The notes beneath the pieces were generated by a model that ran no database searches, was not told the origin of the DNA, and saw nothing but the letters and a program-made list of their open reading frames with translations. A stretch of DNA of 64,000 bases from Zoogloea sp. LCSB751 (GTDB lineage: Bacteria > Pseudomonadota > Gammaproteobacteria > Burkholderiales > Rhodocyclaceae). Location: positions 237,374 through 301,373 of the forward strand of contig NZ_MWUM01000003.1 of NCBI RefSeq assembly GCF_002028455.1, read 5' to 3'. A program made the translations under genes and the position numbers. Within the stretch, counting starts at the first letter, position 1; every line of letters starts with the position of its first letter. Positions 47,713 to 58,029 of this stretch are shown here, piece by piece.

Positions 47713-48837
47713 TCAGCCTTCAAGCAGAATACGCAGCATACGCCGTAGCGGCTCCGCAGCCCCCCACAGGAGCTGGTCACCAACGGTGAAGGCGGACAGG
47801 TACTCCCCCCCCATCGCCAGCTTGCGCAAGCGGCCAACCGGAACAGTCAGGGTTCCAGTCACAGCTGTCGGCGTCAGGTCGCGTACAGACGCCTCGCGCT
47901 GATTCGGAACCACCTTGACCCAATCATTCGCACTGGCCAGCATGCCTTCGATTTCATCGATGGGGATGTCTTTCCTCAGCTTCAGCGTCAATGCCTGGCT
48001 GTGGCAGCGCATCGCTCCGATACGCACACACAGACCATCAATGGGCACGACCGGCGTCCCGAAGCCTTCGCCCCGGCCGAGGATCTTGTTGGTTTCGACG
48101 CCGCCCTTCCACTCCTCCTTCGACTGACCGTTCCCCAGATCCTTGTCGATCCACGGGATCAGGGAGCCTGCAAGCGGCACACCGAAATTGGAGGCCGGGA
48201 AAGTGTCGTCACGCATCGTGCCGGCGACTTCCCGATCGATATCGAGAATCGCGGACGCCGGATCATCCAGCAGTTCCTTAACGGAACGATTCAGCTCGCC
48301 CATCTGAGTCAGCAACTCGCGCATGTTCTGCGCCCCGGCGCCGGAGGCAGCCTGATAGGTCATGGAGGTCGCCCACTCGACGAGGTCGCGTTGGAACAGG
48401 CCGCCCAGAGCCATCAGCATCAGGGACACGGTACAGTTGCCACCGATCCAGTCGCGACCGCCCTTGACCAGGGACTCCTTGATGACGTTCTGGTTCACCG
48501 GATCGAGAATGATCACGGCACGGGGATCCATGCGCAGAGAGGACGCGGCATCGATCCAGTGGCCAGTCCAGCCGGCTGCACGCAGCTTCGGATACACCTC
48601 ATTGGTGTAATCACCGCCCTGACAGGTGATGATGATGTCCAGTGCCTTCAGCTCGTCGATGTTCTTGGCATCCTTCAGCGGAGGCGCTTCCTTACCGAAA
48701 TTCGGCGCCTTGCCACCGGGATTGGAAGTGGTGAAGAACACCGGCTCGATCAGCGCGAAATCGTTTTCCTCACGCATGCGCTGCATGAGCACGGAACCGA
48801 CCATCCCGCGCCAGCCAACCAGACCTACTTTTTTCAT
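47713..48837 (-). CDS. asd: Aspartate-semialdehyde dehydrogenase
   Basis: It reduces aspartyl phosphate, feeding lysine, threonine and methionine synthesis. The 374-residue gammaproteobacterial-type enzyme starts [21 protein letters not shown] at 48837. The active-site Cys lies in [15 protein letters not shown] near residue 135, and His is in [12 protein letters not shown]. It follows leuB by 37 bases. Confidence 0.97.
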   Translation of the reverse strand: MKKVGLVGWRGMVGSVLMQRMREENDFALIEPVFFTTSNPGGKAPNFGKEAPPLKDAKNIDELKALDIIITCQGGDYTNEVYPKLRAAGWTGHWIDAASSLRMDPRAVIILDPVNQNVIKESLVKGGRDWIGGNCTVSLMLMALGGLFQRDLVEWATSMTYQAASGAGAQNMRELLTQMGELNRSVKELLDDPASAILDIDREVAGTMRDDTFPASNFGVPLAGSLIPWIDKDLGNGQSKEEWKGGVETNKILGRGEGFGTPVVPIDGLCVRIGAMRCHSQALTLKLRKDIPIDEIEGMLASANDWVKVVPNQREASVRDLTPTAVTGTLTVPVGRLRKLAMGGEYLSAFTVGDQLLWGAAEPLRRMLRILLEG

Positions 48838-48874
48838 ATTGATCCCCAATCAGGCTTGAATTGTCTTCTTGTGC

Positions 48875-49942
48875 TCAGAGGGACGCGATGACGGCGTCGC
48901 CCATCTCCTTGGTGCCCACGCGGCGGGTTCCTGCCTCGTAGATATCGCCAGTACGGTAACCAGCAGCCAGCACCTTCTTCACGGCGGTCTCGATACGCGT
49001 TGCCTGAGCATCGAGGTTGAAGGTGTAACGCAACATCATCGCCGCCGACAGAATGGTCGCCAGCGGATTGGCTACGCCCTTGCCGGCGATGTCGGGTGCA
49101 GAACCATGGCTGGGCTCGTAGAGACCCTTGTTGTTGGCATCGAGGGAGGCCGACGGCAGCATGCCGATGGAGCCAGTCAGCATCGAGGCCTCGTCCGACA
49201 GGATGTCGCCGAACATGTTGCCGGTCACCATCACGTCGAACTGCTTCGGCGCACGCACGAGTTGCATCGCGGCGTTATCGACCAGCATGTGGGAAAGCTC
49301 GACGTCGGGATAATCGGCCGACAGCTCGATCATCACGTCGCGCCACAGCTGGGTAGACTCCAGAACGTTCATCTTGTCTACGGAGCACAGCTTCTTGCCA
49401 CGCTTACGGGCCGCCTCAAAGGCCACCTTACCGATACGGCGGATCTCGGACTCCGAGTACACCATCGTGTTGAAACCGACGCGCTCACCGTTTTCTTCAC
49501 GAATGCCGCGGGGCTGGCCGAAATAGATGTCGCCGGTCAGTTCACGCACGATCAGGATGTCGAGGCCAGACACCACCTCGGGCTTCAACGTCGAGGCATT
49601 GGCCAGTTCCGGGTAAAGGATGGCCGGACGCAGGTTGGCGAACAGGTTGAGCTCCTTGCGGATGGCCAACAGTCCGCGCTCCGGGCGCTGCTCTCGGGGC
49701 AGGGAATCCCACTGCGGGCCGCCCACGGCGCCCAGCAGGATTGCGTCGGCCTCCTTGGCCAGCCTGCTGGTCGCCTCAGGGTAAGGCGTACCGGTAGCAT
49801 CGACGGCACAGCCGCCGATCAGGGCCTTTTCGGCCACAAAGTCGAAACCGTCGCCGCGCACTGCATCGAGCACGCGCAGCGCCTGTTCCATGATTTCGGG
49901 ACCGATGCCATCACCGGGCAGAACACAAATCTTAATCGTCAT
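48875..49942 (-). CDS. leuB: 3-isopropylmalate dehydrogenase
   Basis: An NAD-dependent oxidative decarboxylase of leucine synthesis. The 355-residue protein has [11 protein letters not shown] at the N-terminus, the substrate loop [23 protein letters not shown] segment near 85-105, the conserved Tyr in [10 protein letters not shown], and [16 protein letters not shown]. It lies downstream of leuD. Confidence 0.97.
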   Translation of the reverse strand: MTIKICVLPGDGIGPEIMEQALRVLDAVRGDGFDFVAEKALIGGCAVDATGTPYPEATSRLAKEADAILLGAVGGPQWDSLPREQRPERGLLAIRKELNLFANLRPAILYPELANASTLKPEVVSGLDILIVRELTGDIYFGQPRGIREENGERVGFNTMVYSESEIRRIGKVAFEAARKRGKKLCSVDKMNVLESTQLWRDVMIELSADYPDVELSHMLVDNAAMQLVRAPKQFDVMVTGNMFGDILSDEASMLTGSIGMLPSASLDANNKGLYEPSHGSAPDIAGKGVANPLATILSAAMMLRYTFNLDAQATRIETAVKKVLAAGYRTGDIYEAGTRRVGTKEMGDAVIASL

Positions 49943-49981
49943 TTTCTAAACCGAATTCGTTACAGGGGCGCCAGGCGCCGA

Positions 49982-50620
49982 TCAGGCAAACAGCCAGGGT
50001 TGGTCGATACGCCGACGCGCTTCGAATTCCCGGATCTTGTCGGCGTGCCGCAGCGTGAGACCGATATCGTCCCAGCCGTTGAGCAAGCACTCGCGGCGGA
50101 AAGCATCCACGTCGAAGGAGATGACCTTGCCATCGGGGCGGGTGATCGTCCGGGCCTCAAGATCCACCATCAGGCGATAGCCGGCGGTTCCCAGGCATTG
50201 GGCAAACAGCGCGTCCATCTCCGACGCCGCCAGCTTGATCGGCAGCAGGCCGTTCTTGAAGCAGTTGTTGTAGAAGATGTCGGCGAAGCTCGGCGCGAGG
50301 ATCACGCGGAAGCCGAAATCCTCCAGCGCCCACGGCGCATGCTCGCGGGAACTGCCGCAGCCGAAGTTGTCGCGGGCAAGCAGGATCTGCGCGCCCTGAT
50401 AACGTGGCTGATTGAGCACGAAATCCGGGTTCTTGGGACGCCCGGAAGCATCCTGACCGGGCTGCCCCACGTCCAGGTAGCGCCACTCGTCGAACAGGTT
50501 GGGGCCGAAGCCACTACGCTTGATCGACTTGAGGAACTGCTTCGGGATGATCGCATCGGTATCCACGTTGGCGCGATCCATCGGCGCCACGAGACCATCG
50601 AGTTTGCGGAAGGGATTCAT
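49982..50620 (-). CDS. leuD: 3-isopropylmalate dehydratase small subunit
   Basis: It is the swivel domain of isopropylmalate isomerase, working with LeuC. The 212-residue protein starts [32 protein letters not shown] and contains [15 protein letters not shown]. Its ATG overlaps the stop of the small lipoprotein gene upstream by one base. Confidence 0.97.
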   Translation of the reverse strand: MNPFRKLDGLVAPMDRANVDTDAIIPKQFLKSIKRSGFGPNLFDEWRYLDVGQPGQDASGRPKNPDFVLNQPRYQGAQILLARDNFGCGSSREHAPWALEDFGFRVILAPSFADIFYNNCFKNGLLPIKLAASEMDALFAQCLGTAGYRLMVDLEARTITRPDGKVISFDVDAFRRECLLNGWDDIGLTLRHADKIREFEARRRIDQPWLFA

Positions 50621-50745
50621 TACTTGACCGCCTTCTGGATGGCTTCACCACCCTTTTCAATATCCTTGCCAATGCCCTGAACGGTGTTGCAACCGCTCAG
50701 CAGCACGACGACGAACACACCGACCAATGCGGCAAATTTACGCAT
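50620..50745 (-). CDS. Entericidin A/B family lipoprotein
   Basis: A 41-residue lipoprotein. The start at 50745 begins a signal peptide ending in the lipobox LLSGC (Cys near 18), followed by [22 protein letters not shown], the amphipathic helix typical of entericidins. It sits between leuC and leuD, 17 bases after leuC, and its TAA shares a base with the leuD ATG (TAATG). Entericidins form a toxin/antidote lipoprotein pair in E. coli; here only one is seen. The link to leucine synthesis is unexplained. Confidence 0.88.
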   Translation of the reverse strand: MRKFAALVGVFVVVLLSGCNTVQGIGKDIEKGGEAIQKAVK

Positions 50746-50762
50746 AGTCCTTCTCCGAACAC

Positions 50763-52172
50763 TCAGGCCAATTCTCGGACGTCGGCAAAATGCCCGGCAA
50801 TCGCCGCGGCAGCTGCCATGGACGGACTCACCAGGTGGGTACGGCCACCGGCGCCCTGACGCCCTTCGAAGTTGCGGTTGGAGGTGGACGCACAACGCTC
50901 ACCCGGCTCCAGCCGATCTGCGTTCATGGCTAGGCACATGGAACAGCCCGGCTCACGCCATTCGAAACCGGCGGCGATGAAGATCTTGTCGAGCCCTTCG
51001 GCCTCGGCCTGACGCTTGACGAGACCGGAGCCTGGCACCACCAGCACCTGCTTGACGTTATCGGCCTTGCGGCGACCACGGGCAACATGCGCGGCAGCCC
51101 GCAGGTCCTCGATACGCGAATTGGTGCAGGAACCGATGAAGACCTTGTCGATTGCGATATTTTTGATCGGCGTTCTGGGCGTGAGGCCCATGTACTGAAG
51201 CGCGCGCCCCATGCCCTCCCGCTTCACTGGATCCTTCTCGAGGACAGGATCGGGAACGATCCCGTCAATCGGGGCGACCATCTCGGGCGAAGTGCCCCAG
51301 GTCACCTGCGGCTTGATCTGCGCAGCGTCGAGCTCGACCACCGCATCGAAACGGGCACCGTCGTCGGAATGCAGGGTGCGCCAGTACTCGACTGCGCGAT
51401 CCCACACCTCGCCACGGGGCGAAAACGGACGCCCCTTCAGATAGGCAATGGTCTGCTCATCCACCGCCACCAGACCGGCACGGGCCCCCGCTTCAATCGC
51501 CATGTTGCAGACGGTCATGCGGCCTTCCATCGTCAGGCTTCGGATCGCGCTGCCACCGAACTCAATGGCGTAGCCGGTACCGCCGGCAGTGCCAATGCGT
51601 CCAATAATGGCCAGGACCACATCCTTAGCGGTCACGCCCGCACCAAGCACGCCATCGACACGCACGAGCATCGTCTTGGACTTCTTCTGCAGCAGGCACT
51701 GGGTCGCCATTACGTGCTCGACCTCCGACGTACCAATGCCGTGGGCCAGACAGGCAAACGCGCCATGAGTCGAAGTGTGCGAATCACCGCACACGACGGT
51801 CATGCCGGGCAGCGTCGCGCCGTTCTCCGGTCCGATAACGTGCACGATGCCCTGCCGCTCGTCCTTGAACGGGAAGTAGGCCAGCGCACCGACTTCACGG
51901 ATGTTGCTGTCAAGGGTTTCAACCTGCTGACGGGACACCGGGTCTTGGATGCCCATTTCCCAGTGGTCGGTCGGCGTGTTGTGGTCGGCTGTCGCGACGA
52001 TGGAGTCCACGCGCCACGGCTTGCGTCCGGCCAGCTTGAGGCCTTCGAAGGCCTGCGGGCTGGTGACCTCATGAACCAGGTGACGGTCGATATAGATCAG
52101 CGCGGTGCCGTCATCCTCGACGTGCACCACGTGGCTCGACCACAATTTTTCGTAAAGCGTTTGCGCTTGCAT
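50763..52172 (-). CDS. leuC: 3-isopropylmalate dehydratase large subunit
   Basis: An aconitase-family 4Fe-4S enzyme. The 469-residue protein has cluster cysteines in [13 protein letters not shown] and CSMCLAMN, and [21 protein letters not shown]. It starts [16 protein letters not shown] at 52172. It is the first gene of the leuC-entericidin-leuD-leuB-asd run, 34 bases downstream of the M48 protease gene, so its promoter is either there or inside that gene. Confidence 0.97.
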   Translation of the reverse strand: MQAQTLYEKLWSSHVVHVEDDGTALIYIDRHLVHEVTSPQAFEGLKLAGRKPWRVDSIVATADHNTPTDHWEMGIQDPVSRQQVETLDSNIREVGALAYFPFKDERQGIVHVIGPENGATLPGMTVVCGDSHTSTHGAFACLAHGIGTSEVEHVMATQCLLQKKSKTMLVRVDGVLGAGVTAKDVVLAIIGRIGTAGGTGYAIEFGGSAIRSLTMEGRMTVCNMAIEAGARAGLVAVDEQTIAYLKGRPFSPRGEVWDRAVEYWRTLHSDDGARFDAVVELDAAQIKPQVTWGTSPEMVAPIDGIVPDPVLEKDPVKREGMGRALQYMGLTPRTPIKNIAIDKVFIGSCTNSRIEDLRAAAHVARGRRKADNVKQVLVVPGSGLVKRQAEAEGLDKIFIAAGFEWREPGCSMCLAMNADRLEPGERCASTSNRNFEGRQGAGGRTHLVSPSMAAAAAIAGHFADVRELA

Positions 52173-52206
52173 GGGCGAAGTAGAGCTGAGGGCGGAAAAA
52201 CTTTAA

Positions 52207-53049
52207 TTATTTCACAGGCCTTGCGTGCTGAGTAGCTTGCTCGTAAAGGGGCATTACACGGGCGGCGTACTCGCTCAGGTCACGCTGGCGGGTTTCGTTC
52301 GACGGGTGGGTCGACAGCCACTGGGGTTGAGCCCCGTTGGAGACCTTGGCCATTTTCTGCCACAGGCTGATCGCCGCACGGGGATCGAAACCCGCTCGCG
52401 CGGCCAGTTCAACCCCCATGCGATCCGCCTCGGTCTCGTGCTCGCGGCTGTTGGGCAGCTCGAAACTGACCTTCGCCACGTTACCGATCAAGTCTATCCC
52501 AGCTCGGCCTACCCCCAGGGCGGCACCGAGTACACTGACACCGATGTTGGTCACCATCGTCTGGGACGCCCGCTCCCGCGCATGCTCACGCAGCGCGTGA
52601 GAGATTTCGTGCCCCATGATTGCGGCGATCTCATCATCGGTCAGGTCAAGACGCTCGATGATCCCCGAATAGAAAGCGATCTTCCCGCCTGCCATGCACC
52701 ACGCATTGAGCTCCTTCGAGCTGAGCACATTGACCTCCCATTTCCAGGCCGGCGCATCGGGACGGAAAATGCCCGTTACGGGAATCAGGCGACGGGCGAC
52801 GGCACGCACGCGCTCCACTTCATCCCGGTCCCGGTTCAACGCATTCTTCTGGGCAGCTTCCTGGATGATCTTCTGATAGCTCTGGGAGGAGGCCTGCTCC
52901 ATCTCCCGAGAAGACACCATCATCATCTGGCGACGCTCCACGCCAACCGCACCGGAATGCGTGGTCTGCACAGACTGGCATGCTGCCAAGCCCCCCAGCG
53001 TCAATACGGCGGTGCCCAGCATGCGCCGCCACTCGAACCCCATTTTCAT
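52207..53049 (-). CDS. M48 family metalloprotease, lipoprotein
   Basis: A 280-residue periplasmic protease (BepA/LoiP-like). A lipoprotein signal ends LGGLAAC (Cys near 24). The zinc site HEISHALREH lies near residue 148, and the third ligand Glu is in REHETEADRMGVELAA. It probably acts on outer-membrane or periplasmic proteins; the substrate is unknown. It lies between an MFS gene and leuC on the same strand. Confidence 0.92.
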   Translation of the reverse strand: MKMGFEWRRMLGTAVLTLGGLAACQSVQTTHSGAVGVERRQMMMVSSREMEQASSQSYQKIIQEAAQKNALNRDRDEVERVRAVARRLIPVTGIFRPDAPAWKWEVNVLSSKELNAWCMAGGKIAFYSGIIERLDLTDDEIAAIMGHEISHALREHARERASQTMVTNIGVSVLGAALGVGRAGIDLIGNVAKVSFELPNSREHETEADRMGVELAARAGFDPRAAISLWQKMAKVSNGAQPQWLSTHPSNETRQRDLSEYAARVMPLYEQATQHARPVK

Positions 53050-53078
53050 CCTGCTCCCGACATTTCGTTCAATCGAAA

Positions 53079-54230
53079 TCAGACAATCTCCGCTGCGAAA
53101 CGATCCCGCCAGCCGCGGCTCAAGGTCACGAAGCCCATCAATGCAAATACCGATGCCAGCGTGTATGTCCAGCCGGCTCCGACAAGCTCCCAGGTATAGC
53201 CGCTGATCAGCCCCCCCACCACACCACCAGCCCCGAAGGAAATGCTTCCATAGAGAGCTTGCCCTCGCGCCTGATGCTGGGCACCGAACCAGCGATTGAC
53301 CGCGGCCACGGCTGCTGCATGGTAGGAACCAAAGGTCGCCCCATGCAGCAACTGGGCCAAAACCAATATCACCAACGAGTCGGCCCCCCAGCCAATCATC
53401 ACGAAACGCAACACGGCGGCGGCAAAGCTGAACAACAGCAGATTACGCAGGGAATACGCCCTCAGCAATTGGGGCATACCCATGAATACCAGAATCTCAG
53501 CCAGAACCCCAAGGGTCCACATCCAGCCGACCAGGGTCTTGCTATATCCGTGGGCAACCAAGTGGAGAGAATAGAAAACATACAGCGCCCCATGGGCCGC
53601 CGACATGAAAAAACAGGCCGTCAGCAGCGCCCGCACCTCCGGACGGCGGAGAATGCTCCCCAGCGAAACCATTACCACGTTCTCGCGGGCCTTACGGACC
53701 TCCGGGATCACCATGGCGCACAGCAGAATGCCCGCAAGAATCCCCAGCGTGACCCACAGCAAATTCCTGATCGGCATCTCGTCGAGCAGATAGCCGAGTC
53801 CGAGCACAGCCAGCACAAACCCGACCGAGCCCCACACCCGAATGCTGCCGTAGCGACTCGCCTGGCCTTGCAGATGCGCAAAGGTCAAGGTTTCGACCAG
53901 CGGCAACGCAGCGCTCCAGAAGAAGGCCAGGAAGGCCATGCTTACGAAGAGCACCCCATGCGTATTACTGAGCAAGAAACCCGAGAACCCCAGGACGGAC
54001 AGGACTGCCGACAGGCGGACGATGGGCGCACGCGTGCCAAAACGGTCAGCGAGCCACCCCCAAAGGGTTGGTGCCAGCGTTCGCATGACCGACATCAGCG
54101 ACATCAGCACCGCAATCTCCGCCGCGGAACTACCGATCGACTGCAGATAGAGGCCGAAATACGGGGAAAAGGCGCCGACAAAGGCGAAGTAGAAGAAGTA
54201 ATAGCCGGACAGGCGCCAATAAGGAATCAT
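53079..54230 (-). CDS. MFS transporter, HcaT/LacY-like (MFS_1_like)
   Basis: A 383-residue permease with about twelve membrane segments. The start MIPYWRLSGYYFFYFAFVGAFSPYFGLYL at 54230 is typical of the 3-phenylpropionate permease (HcaT)-like branch, and LWGWLADRFGTRAP is the loop 2-3 motif. The substrate cannot be told; no aromatic-degradation gene is adjacent. It ends 30 bases before the M48 gene. Confidence 0.85.
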   Translation of the reverse strand: MIPYWRLSGYYFFYFAFVGAFSPYFGLYLQSIGSSAAEIAVLMSLMSVMRTLAPTLWGWLADRFGTRAPIVRLSAVLSVLGFSGFLLSNTHGVLFVSMAFLAFFWSAALPLVETLTFAHLQGQASRYGSIRVWGSVGFVLAVLGLGYLLDEMPIRNLLWVTLGILAGILLCAMVIPEVRKARENVVMVSLGSILRRPEVRALLTACFFMSAAHGALYVFYSLHLVAHGYSKTLVGWMWTLGVLAEILVFMGMPQLLRAYSLRNLLLFSFAAAVLRFVMIGWGADSLVILVLAQLLHGATFGSYHAAAVAAVNRWFGAQHQARGQALYGSISFGAGGVVGGLISGYTWELVGAGWTYTLASVFALMGFVTLSRGWRDRFAAEIV

Positions 54231-54269
54231 CGGAGAAAAAGTATGGATTACCCCAGCCATCACCAAGAA

Positions 54270-54293
54270 AAAGAGCGCCCGAAAGCGCTCTTT
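54270..54293 (-). terminator. Intrinsic terminator after the DUF465 gene
   Basis: Arms AAAGAGCGC and GCGCTCTTT (nine bases each) enclose a six-base loop. On the minus strand they are followed by TTCTTGG, continuing the T-run of the stem to about five Ts. It lies 22 bases after the DUF465 stop and overlaps the region just before the MFS start. Confidence 0.75.
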
Positions 54294-54314
54294 CCATCTG
54301 CCGGAGCTCTCAGC

Positions 54315-54557
54315 TCACGCGGGCGGAGAACTCCTCAGCAGGTCGTGTAATTGGTCCTTCAGTTTCAGACGACGCTTTTTCAGATCTTCCAGCTGGACTG
54401 TCGTAGCCAGCTCTGCGTTGACCTCAACGCGGACAACGTGGCGATTGACGTCATGATACTCATCGAACAGACGGGAAAAATGGCCGTCCGACATCTTCAA
54501 AGCGTGAATCTGCTCGCGATACTCAGGAAATTCATGGTTAAGATCGTGTTGCTCCAT
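54315..54557 (-). CDS. YdcH family protein (DUF465)
   Basis: An 80-residue, highly charged helical protein starting MEQHDLNHEFPEYREQIHALK. The family motif FSRLFDEYHDVNRHVVRVE is followed by LKKRRLKLKDQLHDLL, a short coiled coil. Function is unknown. It is separated from aroC by 84 bases, which contain a 7-bp inverted repeat. Confidence 0.88.
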   Translation of the reverse strand: MEQHDLNHEFPEYREQIHALKMSDGHFSRLFDEYHDVNRHVVRVEVNAELATTVQLEDLKKRRLKLKDQLHDLLRSSPPA

Positions 54558-54567
54558 GCAGTGACTC

Positions 54568-54598
54568 CCACCTGTTGATAGATTTTGATATCAGGTGG
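54568..54598. repeat. Inverted repeat between aroC and the DUF465 gene
   Basis: CCACCTG (54568-54574) pairs with CAGGTGG (54592-54598) around a 17-base AT-rich loop, just before the DUF465 start. There is no U-run on the minus strand. It could be an operator or a weak terminator of aroC. Confidence 0.35.
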
Positions 54599-54641
54599 AA
54601 ATTACTCTACGCCGGCCTTCCAGGTGCTCAGTTGACCGCGA

Positions 54642-55787
54642 TCAAGCCTTCGGGCGTAGTGGGGGTGACGGTACAGCCTGCATACCATCTGGCGCCAAAC
54701 CAGCCACCTTCAGCGTTGCGCACTCCACGTCCGCATTCTGAGCCCGGTGACGCAGGGCGTGATCCATTAGCACAATGGCCAGCATGGCCTCAGCAATAGG
54801 GGTCGCACGAATGCCAACGCACGGATCATGGCGGCCATGGGTATTGATGACCACCTGCTCCCCCGCCTTGTTGATGGAGTGTCGATCCAGGCGAGTGCTG
54901 GACGTCGGCTTGATGGCCATGCTGACGAAAACGTCCTGCCCGGTGGAAATCCCGCCCAACACGCCCCCCGCATTGTTCGACAGGAAGCCCGCGGGCGACA
55001 TTTCGTCCGAATGCTGCGTCCCCAACTGGGAGACACTGCCAAAACCAGCACCGATCTCCACGCCCTTCACAGCATTGATGCTCATCATCGCGTAGGCGAT
55101 ATCGGCGTCGAGACGATCGAAAACAGGTTCTCCCCAGCCCACCGGTACACCGGTCGCAACCACGTTGATCCGCGCGCCGACAGAATCGCCGGACTTGCGC
55201 AGATCATCCATATAGCTTTCCAGCTGCGGAACGATGGCCTGATTCGGCGCAAAAAACGCATTGCCATCCACCTCATCCCACGAGACGAAGGGAATGTCGA
55301 CGGGGCCGAGCTGGGCCATATAACCCCGAATCAACACGCCGTAGCGCTCCTGCAACCACTTGCGTGCAATCGCCCCGGCGGCCACACGCACGGCAGTTTC
55401 GCGAGCAGAGGAGCGGCCACCGCCGCGGTAATCGCGAATGCCGTACTTCTGCCAGTAGGCGTAATCGGCATGACCAGGGCGGAAGCTCTCGGCGATGTTG
55501 CCGTAATCCTTCGAGCGCTGGTCCTGGTTACGAATCAGCAGCGCAATCGGCGTCCCGGTCGTGACGCCCTCAAAAACGCCCGACAGGATTTCAACCTCAT
55601 CCGGCTCCCGGCGCTGGGTCACATGCCGGGACGTACCGGGCTTGCGTCGATCCAGTTCCGCCTGGATGTCTGCCTCGCTGATCTGCAATCCCGGCGGACA
55701 GCCATCCACCACACAACCGATGGCAGGGCCATGGGACTCACCGAAGGAAGTGACGCAGAACAGCGTACCAAGGGTATTACCGGACAT
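54642..55787 (-). CDS. aroC: Chorismate synthase
   Basis: The FMN-dependent last step of the shikimate pathway. The 381-residue protein starts [20 protein letters not shown] and contains [17 protein letters not shown] and the C-terminal [17 protein letters not shown]. It follows ilvN after a 99-base gap with overlapping hairpins. Confidence 0.97.
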   Translation of the reverse strand: MSGNTLGTLFCVTSFGESHGPAIGCVVDGCPPGLQISEADIQAELDRRKPGTSRHVTQRREPDEVEILSGVFEGVTTGTPIALLIRNQDQRSKDYGNIAESFRPGHADYAYWQKYGIRDYRGGGRSSARETAVRVAAGAIARKWLQERYGVLIRGYMAQLGPVDIPFVSWDEVDGNAFFAPNQAIVPQLESYMDDLRKSGDSVGARINVVATGVPVGWGEPVFDRLDADIAYAMMSINAVKGVEIGAGFGSVSQLGTQHSDEMSPAGFLSNNAGGVLGGISTGQDVFVSMAIKPTSSTRLDRHSINKAGEQVVINTHGRHDPCVGIRATPIAEAMLAIVLMDHALRHRAQNADVECATLKVAGLAPDGMQAVPSPPLRPKA

Positions 55788-55830
55788 GGGAGGACTCGCT
55801 GAAACGGGAGATTAAAGACTAGGCAAGCAA

Positions 55831-55872
55831 GGCGGCGGAGTCTAGCACGCCGCCGACGCATGGCCGGCGGCG
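55831..55872 (-). other. Overlapping alternative hairpins between ilvN and aroC
   Basis: GGCGGCG (55831-55837), CGCCGCCG (55848-55855) and CGGCGGCG (55865-55872) can form two mutually exclusive stems that share the middle arm. Only a short T-rich tail (TTGCTTG) follows on the minus strand. It may be a terminator of ilvBN with an alternative fold. Confidence 0.4.
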
Positions 55873-55886
55873 CATGAGAAAAGCCC

Positions 55887-56222
55887 TTACTTGAAAAACT
55901 CGTCCAGACGGCCAAACACCGGATGTTCGCCGTCATGCTGCTTCACGTAGAGAACATCCTCGAGCTTTTCCACCTGCCGGATCATCTTCTCCAGACGTTC
56001 ATCCTCGAAAATGAGCAACCAGATGCGACTGGTCTCACCGGACCCTACGGGCATGCAGAGGATGCCTTCCACGTTGAAAGCGCGCCGGGCAAACAGGCCG
56101 CAAATGTGGCTCATCACCCCCGGGTGGTTGGCAACCGCCAGTTCGAGGACGACTTTTTTGAACCCGGTATGCTCGGGCACATCAGGGATGTATTCGGAAA
56201 AGTTGGAGTTCTGTTCGGACAT
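55887..56222 (-). CDS. ilvN: Acetolactate synthase small subunit, isozyme I type
   Basis: The regulatory ACT-domain subunit for valine feedback. At 111 residues it is the short IlvN type, not the 160-residue IlvH type. The segment NHPGVMSHICGLFARRAFNV continues into EGILCMPVG, close to E. coli IlvN. The N-terminal 20 residues are extra. It is 21 bases downstream of ilvB. Confidence 0.9.
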   Translation of the reverse strand: MSEQNSNFSEYIPDVPEHTGFKKVVLELAVANHPGVMSHICGLFARRAFNVEGILCMPVGSGETSRIWLLIFEDERLEKMIRQVEKLEDVLYVKQHDGEHPVFGRLDEFFK

Positions 56223-56243
56223 CGTGTTGTCTCCTCTGCGGGC

Positions 56244-57908
56244 TTAGCCGATCATCTCGGAGTTGGCGGCGCCCGGCGGCACCATGGGATAAACAAATTC
56301 GTTCGGGTCGATGGTCGCGTGGATCAGGCAGGGTCCCGGCGTATTGAGCGCCTCAGCCAACACAGCGCGAGGATTGGGCGCCGGATCGAGATCGACAGCC
56401 CGCATGCCGAAGCCCTCGGCAATCTTCAGGAAATCGGTCGGACGCTCGTAGCGGGACGCCATGATTCGCTTGCCATAGAAGAGATTCTGCTGCTGGTGCA
56501 CCAAGCCAAGAGACTGGTTATTGAACAGCACAATCTTCACATTCGCATTCTCCTGCGCCGCAGTAGCCATCTCCTGAATGTTCATCTTCAGACTGCCATC
56601 ACCGGAAAAACAGACCACCGTGCGCTCAGGCTCAGCCAAGGCAGCGCCGATCGCCGCCGGGAAACCGAAGCCCATCGTGCCAAGGCCACCGGAATTGAGC
56701 CACTGGCGGGCCCGGCGGAACGGATAAGCCTGCGCCACCCACATCTGGTGCTGCCCCACATCGCTAGTGATGATGGCACTGTCGTCCAGACAGTTGGCAA
56801 CAGCATGGATCAGGCCGTAGGGCGAACGGGGATTGTCCACGCCAGGCATGGCCAGCGGGAAGCGGCTCTTCAGACTTTCCACGTGGGACAGCCAACGTTT
56901 GCGCAACTGGGGCTTCACGCGCGGCAGCAGCTCGGACAACACCTGCCCCACGTCACCGGCGATGGCCACGTGAGCAGTCTTCACCTTATGCAGCTCCGAA
57001 CGGTCGATATCGATATGGACAATCTTGGCGTTTGGACAGAACTCCGCGGTCTTGCCGATCGCACGATCGTCGAAACGGGCGCCGACACAGATCAGCAGGT
57101 CAGCCTCTTCCAACACATAGTTGGTATAGCGCGCACCGTGCATACCCAGCATACCCAAGGACAGAGGGTGGTCCATCGGCATCGCACCCAGCGCCATCAA
57201 CGTCATCGTGGTAGGCAGGGATGCCTGTTCGGCAAGCGTAACCGCAAGCTGGGATGCGCCGGAATGGATCACGCCACCACCGAGGTAGAGCACGGGGCGC
57301 TCGGCGGCCTCGATCATCCTGGCAATCTCCTCGACGGCACCGATGTCGAAGGTTGGCGCAGCATCGGGCACCACCACATCAGGATACTCTTCGAAGCTGA
57401 CCATCTGGTTCTGCACATCCTTGGGCACATCCACGAGGACTGGGCCCGGCCGATCGGACATGGCAATACGGAAAGCAGCAGGAATCGCAGTCAGCAACTC
57501 TTTGGCAGAGCGGACCAGAAAATTATGCTTGGTGATCGGGATCGTCAGGCCGTAGGTATCCACTTCCTGAAAAGCGTCCGTACCGATCATCGACAAAGGC
57601 ACCTGACCAGTCAGCGCGATGATGGGAATGGAGTCCAGTTTGGCATCGGCAATGGCCGTAATCAGATTGGTTGCCCCCGGCCCACTCGAGGCCAGACAGA
57701 CTTCCGGACGGCCGGACACCCGTGCCATGCCCTGGGCAATGAAACCCGCGCCCTGCTCGTGGCGACACAGCACATGGTGAATCTGCTCGCTCTTGGACAG
57801 CGCGTCATACATCGGCAGGGCCGCACCGCCCGGCACGCCGGCGATAGTGCGGATACCCTGCCGTTCGAGCAGTTTCACGATCAGGTCTGCTCCAGTCATT
57901 TGCATCAT
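56244..57908 (-). CDS. ilvB: Acetolactate synthase large subunit, isozyme I type
   Basis: A ThDP/FAD enzyme condensing pyruvate (or pyruvate with 2-oxobutyrate) in valine and isoleucine synthesis. The 554-residue protein has the catalytic Glu in CRHEQGAGFIAQGMARV, LTGQVPLSMIGTDAFQE, and the ThDP motif GDGSLKMNIQEMATAAQENANVKI-type stretch (about 440-465). AAGGAG precedes the ATG at 57908. A leader peptide and attenuator lie upstream; ilvN follows. Confidence 0.95.
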   Translation of the reverse strand: MMQMTGADLIVKLLERQGIRTIAGVPGGAALPMYDALSKSEQIHHVLCRHEQGAGFIAQGMARVSGRPEVCLASSGPGATNLITAIADAKLDSIPIIALTGQVPLSMIGTDAFQEVDTYGLTIPITKHNFLVRSAKELLTAIPAAFRIAMSDRPGPVLVDVPKDVQNQMVSFEEYPDVVVPDAAPTFDIGAVEEIARMIEAAERPVLYLGGGVIHSGASQLAVTLAEQASLPTTMTLMALGAMPMDHPLSLGMLGMHGARYTNYVLEEADLLICVGARFDDRAIGKTAEFCPNAKIVHIDIDRSELHKVKTAHVAIAGDVGQVLSELLPRVKPQLRKRWLSHVESLKSRFPLAMPGVDNPRSPYGLIHAVANCLDDSAIITSDVGQHQMWVAQAYPFRRARQWLNSGGLGTMGFGFPAAIGAALAEPERTVVCFSGDGSLKMNIQEMATAAQENANVKIVLFNNQSLGLVHQQQNLFYGKRIMASRYERPTDFLKIAEGFGMRAVDLDPAPNPRAVLAEALNTPGPCLIHATIDPNEFVYPMVPPGAANSEMIG

Positions 57909-57960
57909 CGAAATTCTCCTTGAGGCTTTGGGAGCCGAACAACGTTCCGGGCCGAGGGTA

Positions 57961-57998
57961 TAAAAACAAAACCCCCGCCGGTTGCGCGCCGGCGGGGG
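57961..57998 (-). terminator. Attenuator terminator of ilvBN
   Basis: Ten-base arms CCCCCGCCGG (57972-57981) and CCGGCGGGGG (57989-57998) enclose a seven-base loop and are followed on the minus strand by TTTTGTTTTTA. It lies 31 bases after the leader-peptide stop and 53 bases before ilvB, the classic attenuator position. Confidence 0.9.
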
Positions 57999-58029
57999 TC
58001 TGAAAATTCTTTACCGATGACCTGGACCC

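Noticed and set aside
48869..50680. 603-codon open frame antisense to leuB and leuD
   Set aside because: It crosses the leuB/leuD boundary and looks like a shadow of codon bias.
55923..57923. 666-codon open frame antisense to ilvN and ilvB
   Set aside because: It spans two well-supported genes and their gap and shows no protein-family signature.
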